From: Reticulomyxa filosa | Taxonomy: Eukaryota > Foraminifera > Reticulomyxidae | DNA length: 21,840 bases | Direction of reading: 5' to 3' | Assembly: GCA_000512085.1 (NCBI GenBank) | Contig: ASPP01006087.1 | Span: 1 to 21,840, forward strand | Shown: piece after piece, positions 1 to 10,740 of the stretch | How the letters are laid out: the number at the start of each line of letters is the position of its first letter | Numbering within the stretch: position 1 is the stretch's first letter | The notes under the pieces: generated by a model | Database searches by the model: none | Seen by the model: only the letters and a program-made list of their open reading frames with translations | Told to the model about the DNA's origin: nothing | Made by a program: the position numbers and the translations under genes

Positions 1-21
1 GGGGAAAAAAAAAAAAAAAAG

Positions 22-2186
22 GTGAGCGACATTGAAGACTCTCAATTTGTAAAAAAAACGCTATCGTTAAAAAAGAACAGCGATTGCATTCCTCAATTTG
101 CACCCTTGCAAATTCAGGAATTCCGCTTTATTGCTAAATGTCCACATATGTGTGACGAAGTAAATATCATCGATTTCAGTGTCTCGGTGCAATTCTGGGG
201 ACGTCCTTCGTCTGGTGTGGTCGAGAAATTAATGAAGCATGCGAATGAAGCAAAGAAATACAAGCTTAGATTGCAAAAAATAGACAAAGAACATCCCCCC
301 AATGCTGTAATGTTAAGTGTGGAAAGGGATTTTGTGTGTTTGGATATCTATAGACTTATATATGTATTTTTTTTTTTGGTGCCTTTTCTCTTTTCTCCCT
401 TCTTCTACATTTGATCGCGTTTGACTGATTAGCTCTCCAATATTAAAGGGAGAATCCACAGCCGCTCCTTTGTTGTCCGTTTCGACTGTCAGGACAGTCC
501 TTATTGATGAACAAGGTATATTAAAATTATATTGCTCATTGACACGTATACACAAACATATATGTATATAGTGGGGCAAAAAACAAGTAAAAATATAAAA
601 TGAACAATTGAAGAAAAAAAATGAGAGATAAATTGACATTTTGTTTGTTTTATTGCAATGAATCAGCTGTGTCCGTAAATATCGATGATAATTTGTTGAA
701 TGAAAAAGTCGCAGTCAATCGAAGAAGGGATGTATTGCTGATGGGAGTGAGTTCAGTTTTTTTTTGTTTTGTTTTGAATTGACAAAAAAAAAAAAATTGG
801 TTTTATCAAAGGGGAATCCTATCAGTACATTTTTTATCGATCTGTGCAAGCTTATCATCATCCTGCAGTGTTTAAAGACGAAGAGAGGATCAAAAAAGAA
901 GCACAAAAAATTCGCCAGTTTATTATAGCTGCTATGGCACAAATTGCGTATGCCCTTCGCGAGCAGCAGGAACCGACTGTTGAGTAGAGCAGCCACTATT
1001 CATATATTATGTTCGTGTATTTTTTTGCTTATTTTGAAAAAAAAAAAAATGAGACAAACTAACATTCCCATTTTAATTTGTCGCTCTATGTATGTAATCC
1101 ATTGTTCCCTAGGATGCAGTCATAATTGAATCTTGCACATTGATAGCCGTTGTCTGCGAAGACAATGCTACTGTTGCTGGATGGACAATGGACCTCCCAA
1201 CTCGAAGAAGTGAGATTCAGAAAAAAGTAGAAATTACTCCTAGTCAACTGAAAGAAGCATTCATCAAAATATGGAGCTGGAAACAGGTCATCGAGATGTG
1301 GGCTCACAGATATAAAAATTTGCCAGGTGTTAGTCCACATTTAGAACATTACATGAACAACATTGAGCGCATATTTCGAAAAAATTATCGTCCAACTCTA
1401 GAAGATTTAATTAAGTCTCCAAAAGACGGCAAGTCCACTCAAATAGAGGAGAAAGAGTTCACTTTCAATATTCTCAACAATTCTTACAAGTTTGTTGATC
1501 TGAATCAAAAGAATTCAATCATTAACTTCAAGGATTTATTATCGTGGCAAGCGTATTATGACAAACCCATAGCATTGTTGTTCGTGGCGTCATTAGGGTC
1601 TTACTGTGAAGAGATAGACCAGAGAGAGTATGATGACATAATGAAAAATTATACCGGAAACAAAACTGCAAAAAAGTTGGGAATAACGTCTAATACCAAC
1701 CACGTCTTTCATCGCAATGTTTTACATCAATCTCTCAATTTATTTGGCCAAATTCTGGATAACTGGTCCACGGAAAAGCCCAAATGTATCGTCTTGTTGA
1801 CAGAAAAAGAATTGCTGGAGAAACGAGTTATTGGACAAAACATCTCATTTACGCAATTCTTTGGAGAAAACTGCCAATGGGGAAGTAATCCTCAGAATTC
1901 ACAGCCTTTCCGTATCAAAGACAGTGATGTCAACACAGCAAAAAATGAAATGGAAATGAAAGTTGATGAAAGTACAACGTCTCAACCTCGCAAATTTGGT
2001 CAAAATGAGAAGCAATATATTAACCAGATTATTCAATTCATCAAAAAACAGTTTGATAACGAAAGAGTGAGTAGATCATTTTCCAAACCCTTGTTCATCA
2101 TTGAGAATAGTGACTGTGCCGACCCAAAACAAATGAAACAAGTGTGTCTTGAAATTGACAAGAAGTTGAATTTGTTGAATTTGTAA
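22..2186 (+). CDS. Degenerate heterotrimeric G-protein alpha-subunit homologue, 5'-partial
   Basis: Proposed exons are 22-335, 433-515, 667-750, 812-978 and 1113-2186; the frame is already open at base 1, so the start lies upstream. The G-alpha fold is recognisable in order: the P-loop strand (DVLLMGVRESYQY), the first helical-domain helices, the LKEAFIKIW...HYMNNIERIF helices, the YRPTLEDL segment before switch I, the ALLFVASLGSY strand after switch II, VLHQSLNLFGQILDNW, then an alpha-4/alpha-5 region ending KLNLLNL. Every nucleotide motif is altered: GAGESGKS is GVRESYQY, the switch I R-x-K-T-T-G stretch is SPKDGKST, DVGGQ is DLNQK, NKxD is TEKE, and TCAT is DCAD. An insert of about 40 residues precedes alpha-5, and the usual last few residues are absent. 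More than 150 residues precede the P-loop, against roughly 30-40 in ordinary G-alpha. Family knowledge implies it cannot cycle GTP normally; a scaffold or regulatory role is inference. Confidence 0.72.
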
Positions 2187-2477
2187 ATTGTACTTGTTGT
2201 GATTTGTTTGTGTATTTTTTTTAAGACGTTTGATTGTTTTGTTGAAGTGCGAAATTTTAAAATTGAAAGTCTCTTTCGCTGTTTCACTGTCGAATTTGCT
2301 GAAGTTTTTGTAGAAAAAATGGACAATACTTTTTTATTTTATGACATCAACCAATCTTATTTTGAACAAAGAGATGACAAAAAAAAGTTGAATTGGTCGC
2401 ATCCAATGCCATTTGAGTCGGTAACAAAGTTCCAACCAACAAAATATGACAATCTTTACAACTTTTCCTCTGTTTGC

Positions 2478-4284
2478 TTACGCTTCTTCATCGCCAATTT
2501 CTTCGTCATCATCATCCCCAATTTGTTCACTTAACACATCCAAGTAATCCTTTTCCAAAAATCCTAAGTCTTCACGGGCTTCTGCAAACTCTCCTTCTTC
2601 CATTCCTTCCCCAACGTACCTATCATTCATAAGAACAAAAACGTATTGACTTAGTGATTGGAAACAATTATATATTACAAGCCAAGACAAATCATATACC
2701 AGTGGACAAATGCTCGTTGAGAATACAACAAATCATATTTACGCGAAATTCTCACTGAGAATACTCGGGATATACCAGTGTTGTTGGCGATCATCACTGT
2801 ATTCATTGAGAATGCTCCAATATCGTCTTCTTCCAAAACAGCTGCTGGAATTTCGTTCAAGCCAATTTTAAAACCGGTTGGACACCATTCAACCAATGCA
2901 ATTTTTCCTGACTTCTTCAACCACTGGACAGTGGCACTCGCATCTTTCGCGCGCACATTTCCACGATAATTTAAAGACACTGCCATGTATTTGTCATGTT
3001 CTGGGTCAAAGTCGGTAAATTTGACAAACCAATGATGTGGTTTGAAGCAATCATCCGTTATTTTTTGTACGTCTGTGGATGCTGTCTCCACTGAGTTCTT
3101 TCCAACAATTGGACTCATTCCGGTTGTCATAAAGTGCAATCTGTTTATCAACATACAAATATCTGTTTACTTGGCTATTTTGTTATTTCAAGAATTTTTT
3201 TTTTGTTTTTTCTCGATTTTTTTTTTTAAATCTATACATAAAATCGATGCGAATATCCGTGATAAAGATATATTAATTATCTACAAAAAGCGACAAGCAA
3301 AAGAAAAATAAATAAATAAATAAATAAAACAACCAACCTTGGGAAAGGGACCAAGTTCGTTTGAAATTCGTTCAAGTCAACATTCAGTTCTCCTGCAAAT
3401 CGCAAAGAGGCCGTCATTGAAGAAATGACTTTGCTGATCAATCGGTTTAAATTTTCGTAAGAAGGTCGTCGAATATGCAAGTGCTTTTGGCAGATTCCAT
3501 AAATTGCCTCATTGTCCAACAACAACGATACGTCAGTGTGATCCAACAGCCAGTGTGTAGCCAACAAAGCGTTATAAGGTTCGACCACACTTGTGGACAG
3601 ATTGGGGGATGGATAAATCTCAAAGCCAAGCTTTGCTTTTTTTTTGTAATCAATGACCAAGCGTTCCAAGATCAACGACCCCAAACCTGATCCGGTGCCT
3701 CCCCCAACTATTTTTTGTGTATGTTTTTTTGAACTATTTTTTATTCTTTTTTTCTTTTCCCCCTCTCACATGTCCCCTTTTTTTTTTTACGACGTGTTGA
3801 ATTTGTACTGTCCCCCCTTCTTCCTTCTTCTACCCTATGCTAAAAGAACTAAAATATATACATAAAACATACCCGAATGTGCAATGACAAATCCTTGAAT
3901 ACTCTCGCAGCTATCCACTAATCGACGGATTCTGTCATTCACACGGTCAATGATCGTTTTGCCAACTGTATAATGACCACGTGCAAAGTTATTTGCTGCG
4001 TCTTCCTTTCCGGCAATTAAAAATTCAGGGTGAAACATTGCTGCCATTTTTCCATTTTTTACATCATCGATCACATTGGGCTCCAAATCCACACTTACAT
4101 TACGAGGCACAAACTGACCACTTCCAGTCTCTTCAAAAAAACATTGAAACGACGTGTCTTTTCCTTTGGTGTTGCGTTTCCCGTCATGTGTAATGTTATG
4201 TTCTGCACAGTATTGCTCCCAAATGGCCTGTCCCAATTGTATGCCAGCTTGTCCAACGCTCAACGTCAATACCTCACGAACCAT
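2478..4284 (-). CDS. TUBA: Alpha-tubulin, divergent paralogue, complete
   Basis: Exons, in transcript order, are 4284-3873, 3707-3338, 3140-2700 and 2619-2478, giving 454 residues; alpha-tubulins are usually about 450. All junctions fall inside conserved tubulin blocks. Visible are the N-terminal VGQAGIQLG nucleotide loop, VDLEPNVID, the [18 protein letters not shown] block, the GGGTGSG phosphate loop, [18 protein letters not shown] (with the glutamate that drives hydrolysis at the beta/alpha interface), [10 protein letters not shown] and [13 protein letters not shown]. The ATG at 4284 aligns with the family start. Departures: the loop that holds Lys40 is about four residues shorter, the M-loop region is rewritten ([11 protein letters not shown]), about three residues are inserted before DPEHDKYM, and the acidic tail ends in Glu-Glu-Ala with no terminal tyrosine. 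The subunit pairs with beta-tubulin in microtubules. It reads as a specialised second isotype rather than the main one; that is inference. Confidence 0.95.
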
Positions 4285-4880
4285 GATTGTTAGCCTTTTT
4301 TTTCTAAGCAATAAGTAGAAAAGGGAGGAGTTTTCGGCTTGTCGTTTGTGATCGAGCACGCACACTTTTACTTTTACTGGGGAATCTAAGCTTTAGAAAG
4401 AAAAAAGTATAACCTGTCTAGAATGTCAGAGAAATTTTGAATGTGGCTATTAGTGTCGGAGATATTCTTTATGTTAGGAAATAGAAAAAATATGTGCAGT
4501 TAATATCGATAACTACCAAGTTTATAACATTTATTCAAGTAAAAAGTAACCATTGTGCATTTTCAATTAATGTTACTTTCATTTCATCAACAGCAAAAAT
4601 GTAAAAGAGGAGGAACAATGAAAAAAAACGAAATCATCATATATAAATGTTTTTATATTTTGCAATAGGAACACTAACACTGTATTTCAGCAGGTCATTT
4701 GGTGAGCAAGACTTTGAAATCCAATTAAACGGGTAACTAAATAGATCCGCGTAGTAATCTGTTTTGCCCCTTAGTGTAGGTGCTTTTTAAAAAACATATT
4801 AAAAGCCGCATAAGAAAATCTCCGACCAACACTCAACAAGGCAATATTTGTTTAAGCAAATGAGTAACCAAACAAAACAG
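4285..4880. other. Intergenic region between divergent genes
   Basis: This stretch of about 600 AT-rich bases separates the tubulin start (minus strand) from the unrecognised plus-strand gene at 4881. It should hold the tubulin promoter and perhaps the missing first exon of the plus-strand gene. I see no convincing coding exon, RNA gene or defined promoter motif in it. Confidence 0.5.
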
Positions 4881-5722
4881 GCAAGTGGTCGGGGTGCAAG
4901 TTGTCGATCACAGTGGGCAAATAATAGTGGATCGTGCATTAGGAATAGACGATTATGGTACACCATTTCCAGAGCAGCCAAATGTGCAATGCAGTTCACT
5001 TCAACAGGGCCGTTGTCCAATGTTATCAGCACCGCTACATTCTCCTTCATCAATCCTCGGTCTCTATCATTCGATCAGCACCGATAAAATAACGCAAATG
5101 ACTGTCGAATTACAAAAAATCAACATATTGACAGATCGCTTGTTGCATCGTTATACCTTGTATCCGATCCCCGGCGGCGAATCGCATGAATTTGAGCAGC
5201 GTTGGCTGTTCCCAGAGCGCTGGACTAACTCTTTCCGTTCTGATGCAAGTGTTGCAAAAATCAATCCCTTACAGAAGTCCACTCTAAGTTCACAGCAAAA
5301 AAGTAGTGCTATGGCTTTCTTACAATTCCCATTGCGTATGCAACAACACCGACGACAAAATCACTTCTTCACGAGAGAACAGTCACAATCAACACAAACC
5401 CATACCGCCACAAACAATGATCATGACAAATCTTCCACTCATCCTTTGTTTGACATGGGACATCGCGCAAGTAGTGGTGGCGAAGGTATAACTCTCCCAA
5501 CATTTGAAATCCATGATCACTTGGATGTTACCTCCCGTTACATACATTTTTTTTTTTTAATTGTGCATTATTGTCATTTTTTTTTTTGGGTGATCAATTA
5601 TTCCAATAGAAAAGAAAAACGTAAATGAGGAATCCTTACACCCCATTTATTCATTTTCGAGTACGTCGGCGACCACAACGACCGAACATCAACAATCTGA
5701 ATCGTCGATCCCAATTCATTGA
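4881..5722 (+). CDS. Unrecognised protein gene, 5' end unresolved
   Basis: The frame is open from 4864 and looks coding from about 4881, where an AG could be a 3' splice site (needing a phase-2 upstream exon I cannot find). The first in-frame ATG is at 5020, but the segment before it (VQVVDHSGQIIVDRALGI) looks like real protein. Exon one ends at 5536 (GTTACA), a 73-base intron follows, and exon two runs 5610-5722, ending QQSESSIPIH then TGA. The protein would be about 255 residues, hydrophilic, with a possible folded N-terminal part and a Ser/Thr/Gln/His-rich second half typical of disorder. I recognise no family, transmembrane segment or signal peptide. Moderate confidence that it is a gene, low confidence in its start. 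Confidence 0.45.
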
Positions 5723-6315
5723 CACATCTTGACACTTCTGATAAAAAAGAAGGTGAAGATGATGCGGCATACTCATAGATTTATTTTTTTTTTTGCAACA
5801 TTTAAAGCTGTAATATATCCTAACTGTGACATTTTTATTACAAAAATTTTGGCGTTTGGTTTTTTTTTTAAGCACATAACTTTTCCAAAAAATGTTTCAA
5901 ACTTTCAGTCGTTTTTGATGCGTTTCGAAACTCGACTACATTTGTGTTTTCACTACCTTCATTAAATAACTAACACTCAGGTTTTGTTCGGCCAATTGCC
6001 CACAAGCAAGAAAAAAGTACTTGACTTTTCAAAATAGAACATTAACAAGTTGTTTTTACGCTAATAAATCATACTTATTAACATGTGTCTAGAGATTTTT
6101 TACTTTCAGGACATGCTCTCCTTCTTTGTAAGTAAGAAAGTAATGATAGTTGAAAAAACATGAAAGGATAATGTTTAATTTAAAATGGACGAAAAAGACG
6201 TGAACGGAAATGAAATGTGACGAAGAAACTTTTTTTTTTATTTAGAAAAACAATTTTCCTTTTAAATAGTAATCCTTTACTCTTTTAGAGAAAATCTTTT
6301 GTTAAAACTGAAAGA
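5723..6315. other. Intergenic region upstream of Rpn6
   Basis: About 590 AT-rich bases lie between the stop of the unrecognised gene and the Rpn6 start codon on the same strand. It probably contains the 3' UTR of the former and the promoter of the latter. Short reading frames here are low-complexity and show no recognisable exon. Confidence 0.5.
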
Positions 6316-7719
6316 ATGGAAGTGGAACTTGATTTGGGACCTAACTCTTCTGAAGAACTCGAATTGGCTTCCTGGTATGAGCGCGGAAAGGCGTTATCTG
6401 ATGTGAATCCAAATGAAGCAACAAAATGGTTTGAAAAGATATTATTGGAAAAAGATGATAAAAAAGTAGAAGAGAATGCAGCAATAAAAGAGCGAGCAAT
6501 ATATGAATTGGTGGAGATTTATACAAAAGCAAAGTTAAAATATTATTATTATTATTTTTTAACTACTTAAAAAAAAATTTATTTATAATAAATAATAAAT
6601 AATATTTTATAGAAATATAGGAGCAATAAAAAAATTATTTATTGACGTAAAACCTTATTTTAATACAATAAGTAAAGCAAAAACAGGAAAAATAGTACGT
6701 AGCATAATAGAAAAAATGTCAAATATAGAAAATGCATTAGAAGCTCAAATTGAATTATGTCGAGATTGTATTGAATGGTGTGAACAAGAAAATCGTAATT
6801 TATTAAAACAACAAATTGAAACAAAATTAAGTGAATATTATTTAGAAAGTAAAAATATCAATTAGCATTACAATTAATTGGAAAAGTTACAAAAGATGTT
6901 AAAAAGATTGATGATAAGCATTTATTAGTAGAAGTTCATTTAATTGAATCAAGAATACAACATGCTTTAAGAAATATACCAAAAGCAAAAGTTAATGTAT
7001 ATGTATATAATAATATATAAATATATATGTATATATATATTTTTTTAATTTTAAAAAGGCAGCATTAACAGCTTGTCGTGCTGCAGCAAATTCCATTTAT
7101 ATTGGTCCATTAATGCAAGCACAAGTCGATATGCAGGTTTATATACATATATATAAATTATATATATACATATATATGTATATACATATATATAATTAAT
7201 AAAAGGCTGGTCGACTTAGTAATGAAGAACGTGATTATAAAACTTCATTCTCTTATTTTTATGAAGCTTTTGAAGGATTTGATGGATTAAAAGATTCTCG
7301 TGCTCCTTTAGCCTTAAAATATATGTTATTAAGTAAAATAATGAATGGAATGCCAGGAGATGTTACAGCATTAATAACTGGAAAATTAGCATTAAAATAT
7401 ACTGGAAGAAGTATTGATGCAATGAAAGCTGTTGCTGATGCTTATAAACAAAGTTCACTTCAACGTTTTGAAGAAGTAGTTACTCGACAATATCGTCCTG
7501 AAATTGAAGAAGATATTGTTGTTAGTAGTAAATTACAAGAATTAAGTGATAAATTATTAGAACAAAATTTAAGTAGATTATTAGAACCTTTTGATCGAGT
7601 TGAAATTTCACATATTGCAAAATTAATTGATTTACCTTTAGAACATGTTTTAAGAAAGTTTTGTTTTATAAATATAAATATAAATATAAATATAAATATA
7701 AATATAAATATAAATATAA

Positions 7720-7750
<31 letters not shown>

Positions 7751-8039
7751 ATACATATACATATACATATAATTTATACATCATTTTTTAGATTATCTCA
7801 AATGATATTAGATGAAAAATTTAATGGTATTTTAGATCAAGGTTCTGGTGCTGTTATCGTATTTGATGATGAATCAGAGGATGTTAAGTATTTTTTCTTT
7901 TTTTTAATAAATAAATCATCATCTTTTTTCATTTAAATAAATACATAAATAGAAATCCTATCAACATGCAGCTGAAACTGTTGAAGTTCTTAGCGAGGCT
8001 GTAGACAAATTATTTGATAAAACCAAAGATTTGGATTAA
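6316..8039 (+). CDS. PSMD11: 26S proteasome lid subunit Rpn6/PSMD11 with an apparent one-base frame break
   Basis: Exons are 6316-6533, 6613-6990, 7059-7136, 7206-7657, 7792-7882 and 7953-8039. Restoring the frame across the break gives about 434 residues; human PSMD11 has 422. Rpn6 is a lid subunit of the 26S proteasome that clamps lid to core particle. The alpha-helical repeat part is clear ([48 protein letters not shown]). The C-terminal PCI domain follows: KLYDNLLEQN-type sequence (here [17 protein letters not shown]), the winged-helix [13 protein letters not shown], and [19 protein letters not shown]. Exon two contains an in-frame TAG at 6863-6865, and homology resumes in another frame from GCA at 6865-6867, so one base is missing. 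All five 5' splice sites begin GTT. Codons end almost always in A or T. Confidence 0.95.
6991..7058 (+). repeat. TA/TATG-rich low-complexity intron of Rpn6
   Basis: This 68-base Rpn6 intron is mostly alternating TA and TATG units. A similar run fills the next intron (7137-7205). Both are simple-sequence DNA with no coding content and are likely length-variable. Confidence 0.7.
7668..7771 (+). repeat. Compound hexanucleotide microsatellite in an Rpn6 intron
   Basis: Tandem ATAAAT units run to about 7722, then switch to ATACAT units to about 7771, with one short interruption near 7750. The two arrays differ by one base per unit. Together they make up most of the 134-base intron 7658-7791. The six-base period preserves the upstream frame, so the array reads as Asn-Ile then His-Ile dipeptides with no stop until near the intron end. 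Confidence 0.9.
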
Positions 8040-8705
8040 AGATAAACAAAGATGCCCCTGACACTATTTATCCAAAAAAACTTCTTCCCCATTTGCGCAC
8101 CCTTTTTAAATTTTTTAGGGATGTCAATCGTCTTTTTATCGTTCACAGGATGGAACATTAAAAAACAAAAAGAACAATGCCAAAACAACGGTTTTCATTT
8201 CTCATTTTTTCAATCTTGAAGAAAAAAATTTGTTCTTTTAATTGAAACGAAGAAAACAATGTTGTCGTATCTTTTTCAATGGAGTAATATACAATCCATC
8301 AAATTATTTTATTTATGCGCATAACAAACATTGCTCCTTATTGTTTGAAACAATAATTTTCCATTATTTCAGTCTTTTCTTGAGAAAAAAAAGTGGTTTT
8401 TGGTTCACACATAACACTCATGAGCCGAACTCAAAACATCACGTAATGTACTACTCTACCGACCTTGATGTGACTCGCTAAGAGAAACCACATATTAACG
8501 ATATGCTCTGAAATTGAACACTTTTCTTTAATCTTTTTAAAAAATTATTTTAATGGAATGATGGTATATAGTTTTTTCTTGTTTTTGTTGTAAATTGCCT
8601 GTAAAAAAAAATGGATTTGGTTTATTATCTTAATAAAAAAATAATACAATGGATTACACAAAGAATTTTGTATTTTAAAAAATGCTATAATAATAAAGAA
8701 ATCTT
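8040..8705. other. Convergent intergenic region, Rpn6 / MATE
   Basis: About 670 bases separate the stop codons of two converging genes, so this should be mainly 3' UTR and terminator sequence for both. A 79-codon plus-strand frame at 8242-8481 has no family resemblance and I do not call it. I see nothing else. Confidence 0.5.
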
Positions 8706-10740
8706 TTATCTTTGGAAAGGGGACATTGGATTATCCCATGGGTATCTATAATAAACAATAAATAATGCCAAACACATTAAAGTATAACCAGTGATTACTC
8801 CAGCATAAACACCAGTTATTCCTTGATTTAATACAAATCCAAAAATGATGGACATAGGTAAACCAATAAACCAAATGGAAATGGTAACAACATATACCTT
8901 GAATTTTATATGTATGTATGAAGATATAAAATATGATGAACAAGAATATATTGTATTTAACTGCTTTGGTTTGAAGAGATAATCCACGTAAAATACCATT
9001 TCCAATACCTTGAATAGCATCAAGCATCATAAATGAAGCAACAAAAGGAGCTAAAGATTCAGTAATGACTAAAACTTTGGGATCGGAAGTAAATAATCGA
9101 GGAACCCATTTTTTAGCAATAATAATAGTGAGTGAAAGCCAAATAGTAGTAACAAAGGGTGTACACCATCCATAAATAGCTGCACGTTTAGCCAGTTTAT
9201 ATTGTTGTCCTCCAATTAGATGTCCTAATCTTGTTGTTAATGCAATAGAAGCACCAAGTGGAATCATATATACTGATTCTAATACTACACCATATAAACC
9301 TTGTGCAGCCAATGCATCATTCCCTAACAATCCAATTAATAATGTATTAACTTCAAATCCCCACCACTCAAAGCATTGAGTACCAATACCAGCTAAAGTT
9401 AATATTAGATATCCCTTCATTCCAGGATAGCGTTCTAAAACAAAAGATTTTTCCATTGATTCATCCAATGATTGTATTGTTTTTGACTCTTTTTTTTCAT
9501 TGTCATTATTTATTTCTTTTTCTTCATCATCATTATTATCATCATTATTATCATTATCATTATCATCATCATCTTCCTCTATTGATTTTGGAGAAGTCAT
9601 GGCAATCATATCTGCTTCTGTATTCTCTAAATCCTTGTCCCAACGGAATATATATTTCCATGTCCAAACTTTTGTAATTATTATTATTATTATTATTTTT
9701 TGTTATCATTTTAATATCTTATATAAATAAATAAATAAACATATATATATGTTGATAATATAAACATTACATTATGTGTTATCATTGCAGAGTTCTAAAC
9801 GTTCAAAAGTTTGTGGGATATGAGGTTTGAATATGCTGGTGTAACAAATCAAAGAAGTAGTATATAAAACAGAGGAAATGACATTACACCAAACAGCAGC
9901 CTTATATCCATATGTTGGAATTACTATGTAACATAAAATTGGATGAAATATACATAAAAATATGATTGATAACACCACTTGACATTGTACTATGTTTTGT
10001 CCATTTAAAAAACGTTTTTGGATTTCAGTTAATGCTATTATTGGAAACAGTACGATATAACTGTATATATGTATACATATATATCAATTTAATATAATTA
10101 TATTGTATTTTAAAATTTAGAGAAAAAAATTTATAACATTTTACAAAAAATTCCAGCTTTTATGGACGCTTCTCTAGGTTGATGCATTGCTATTAGAATC
10201 GGTGTCATATAATTCCACAGAATAGCTACTCCGATCCATAAAGCAAGCATAACAATAAATCCTCGTTGTGTTGCTAATGAATATAACGAATAATGTTTAC
10301 ATCCATATGCCTATACAAAATTTTTTTATTTTTTTATTTTTTTTATTTTTTTAAATCTTTTCCCTTGTATGAAAATTTCTACTCACATGTCCTACAATTG
10401 TTTCCATTGATGAAAGTGCACCTATTGCTACTATTACTCCTGTCACGTTAGTAATTAATGTACCGAGAGCAATACCCGCCAATTCATTTGTTCCCAAATA
10501 TTGTCCAACAAAAATTACAGTAAAAGAACGATAGGACATGCTGATCAGAGATACTAGCATTGACGGAGCAGCGAGGTTCAACAAATGAGCAATTTCTTCT
10601 TTCCAAGTAATATTCAAGTTTTCTTCCTTCTTTTTTAAGACAGAGAGACTTCCAGTTGTTGAAGCATCTGTTTTCTCGGGGACATGATTTGATACTTGTT
10701 CTTCAAGGGAAGTGGATATGTTATTTTGCGTCGAGAGCAT
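8706..10740 (-). CDS. MATE-family multidrug/toxin extrusion transporter
   Basis: Exons in transcript order are 10740-10387, 10310-10138, 10060-9801, 9626-8962 and 8897-8706, for about 547 residues, normal for eukaryotic MATE proteins. These polytopic antiporters export organic cations or other small molecules using a proton or sodium gradient. Diagnostic blocks: LAAPSMLVSLISMSYRSF in TM1, VGQYLGTNELAGIALG, the first-lobe GHAYGCKHY motif, RFLNGQNIVQ, then in the second lobe GTQCFEWWGFEVNTLLIG, GNDALAAQG and AIQGIGNGILRG. About twelve hydrophobic segments are spread over two lobes. An acidic insert of Asp, Asn and Glu (about 9490-9585) lies in the loop joining the lobes. The junction 9801/9626 is the least certain: an alternative exon could begin at about 9669. 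The start is the first ATG, at 10740. Substrate cannot be told from sequence. Confidence 0.92.
9490..9586 (-). repeat. Trinucleotide-rich stretch encoding an acidic Asp/Asn/Glu insert
   Basis: On the plus strand this is a run of ATC, ATT and CAT-type triplets. In the MATE gene it encodes an almost pure Asp/Asn/Glu/Lys segment of about 30 residues between the two transporter lobes. It looks like a triplet-repeat expansion tolerated in a flexible cytoplasmic loop. Confidence 0.75.

Noticed and set aside
747-811. Strong GTGAGT 5' splice site at 747 in the G-alpha-like gene
   Set aside because: With the only usable acceptor at 811 it puts the next exon out of frame; GTTCAG at 751 keeps frame and the exact P-loop spacing.
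979-1140. Two separate genes, one ending at TAG near 987 and one starting at 1140
   Set aside because: An intron 979-1112 joins them in phase 0 and both halves align consecutively to one G-alpha.
6847-6865. A 17-base mini-intron (GT...AG) in Rpn6 exon two that would restore frame
   Set aside because: Removing it deletes about six residues from a helix whose length is otherwise fully conserved; a one-base indel explains the alignment better.
7460-7768. Ile/Phe and Tyr/Lys dipeptide frames
   Set aside because: Direct translation of the hexanucleotide array in either strand or another frame.
8242-8481. 79-codon plus-strand frame after Rpn6
   Set aside because: No family resemblance, sits in a convergent 3' region, composition like non-coding DNA.
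9456-9730. His/Ser-rich plus-strand frames
   Set aside because: They are the complement of the acidic triplet-rich insert in the MATE gene.
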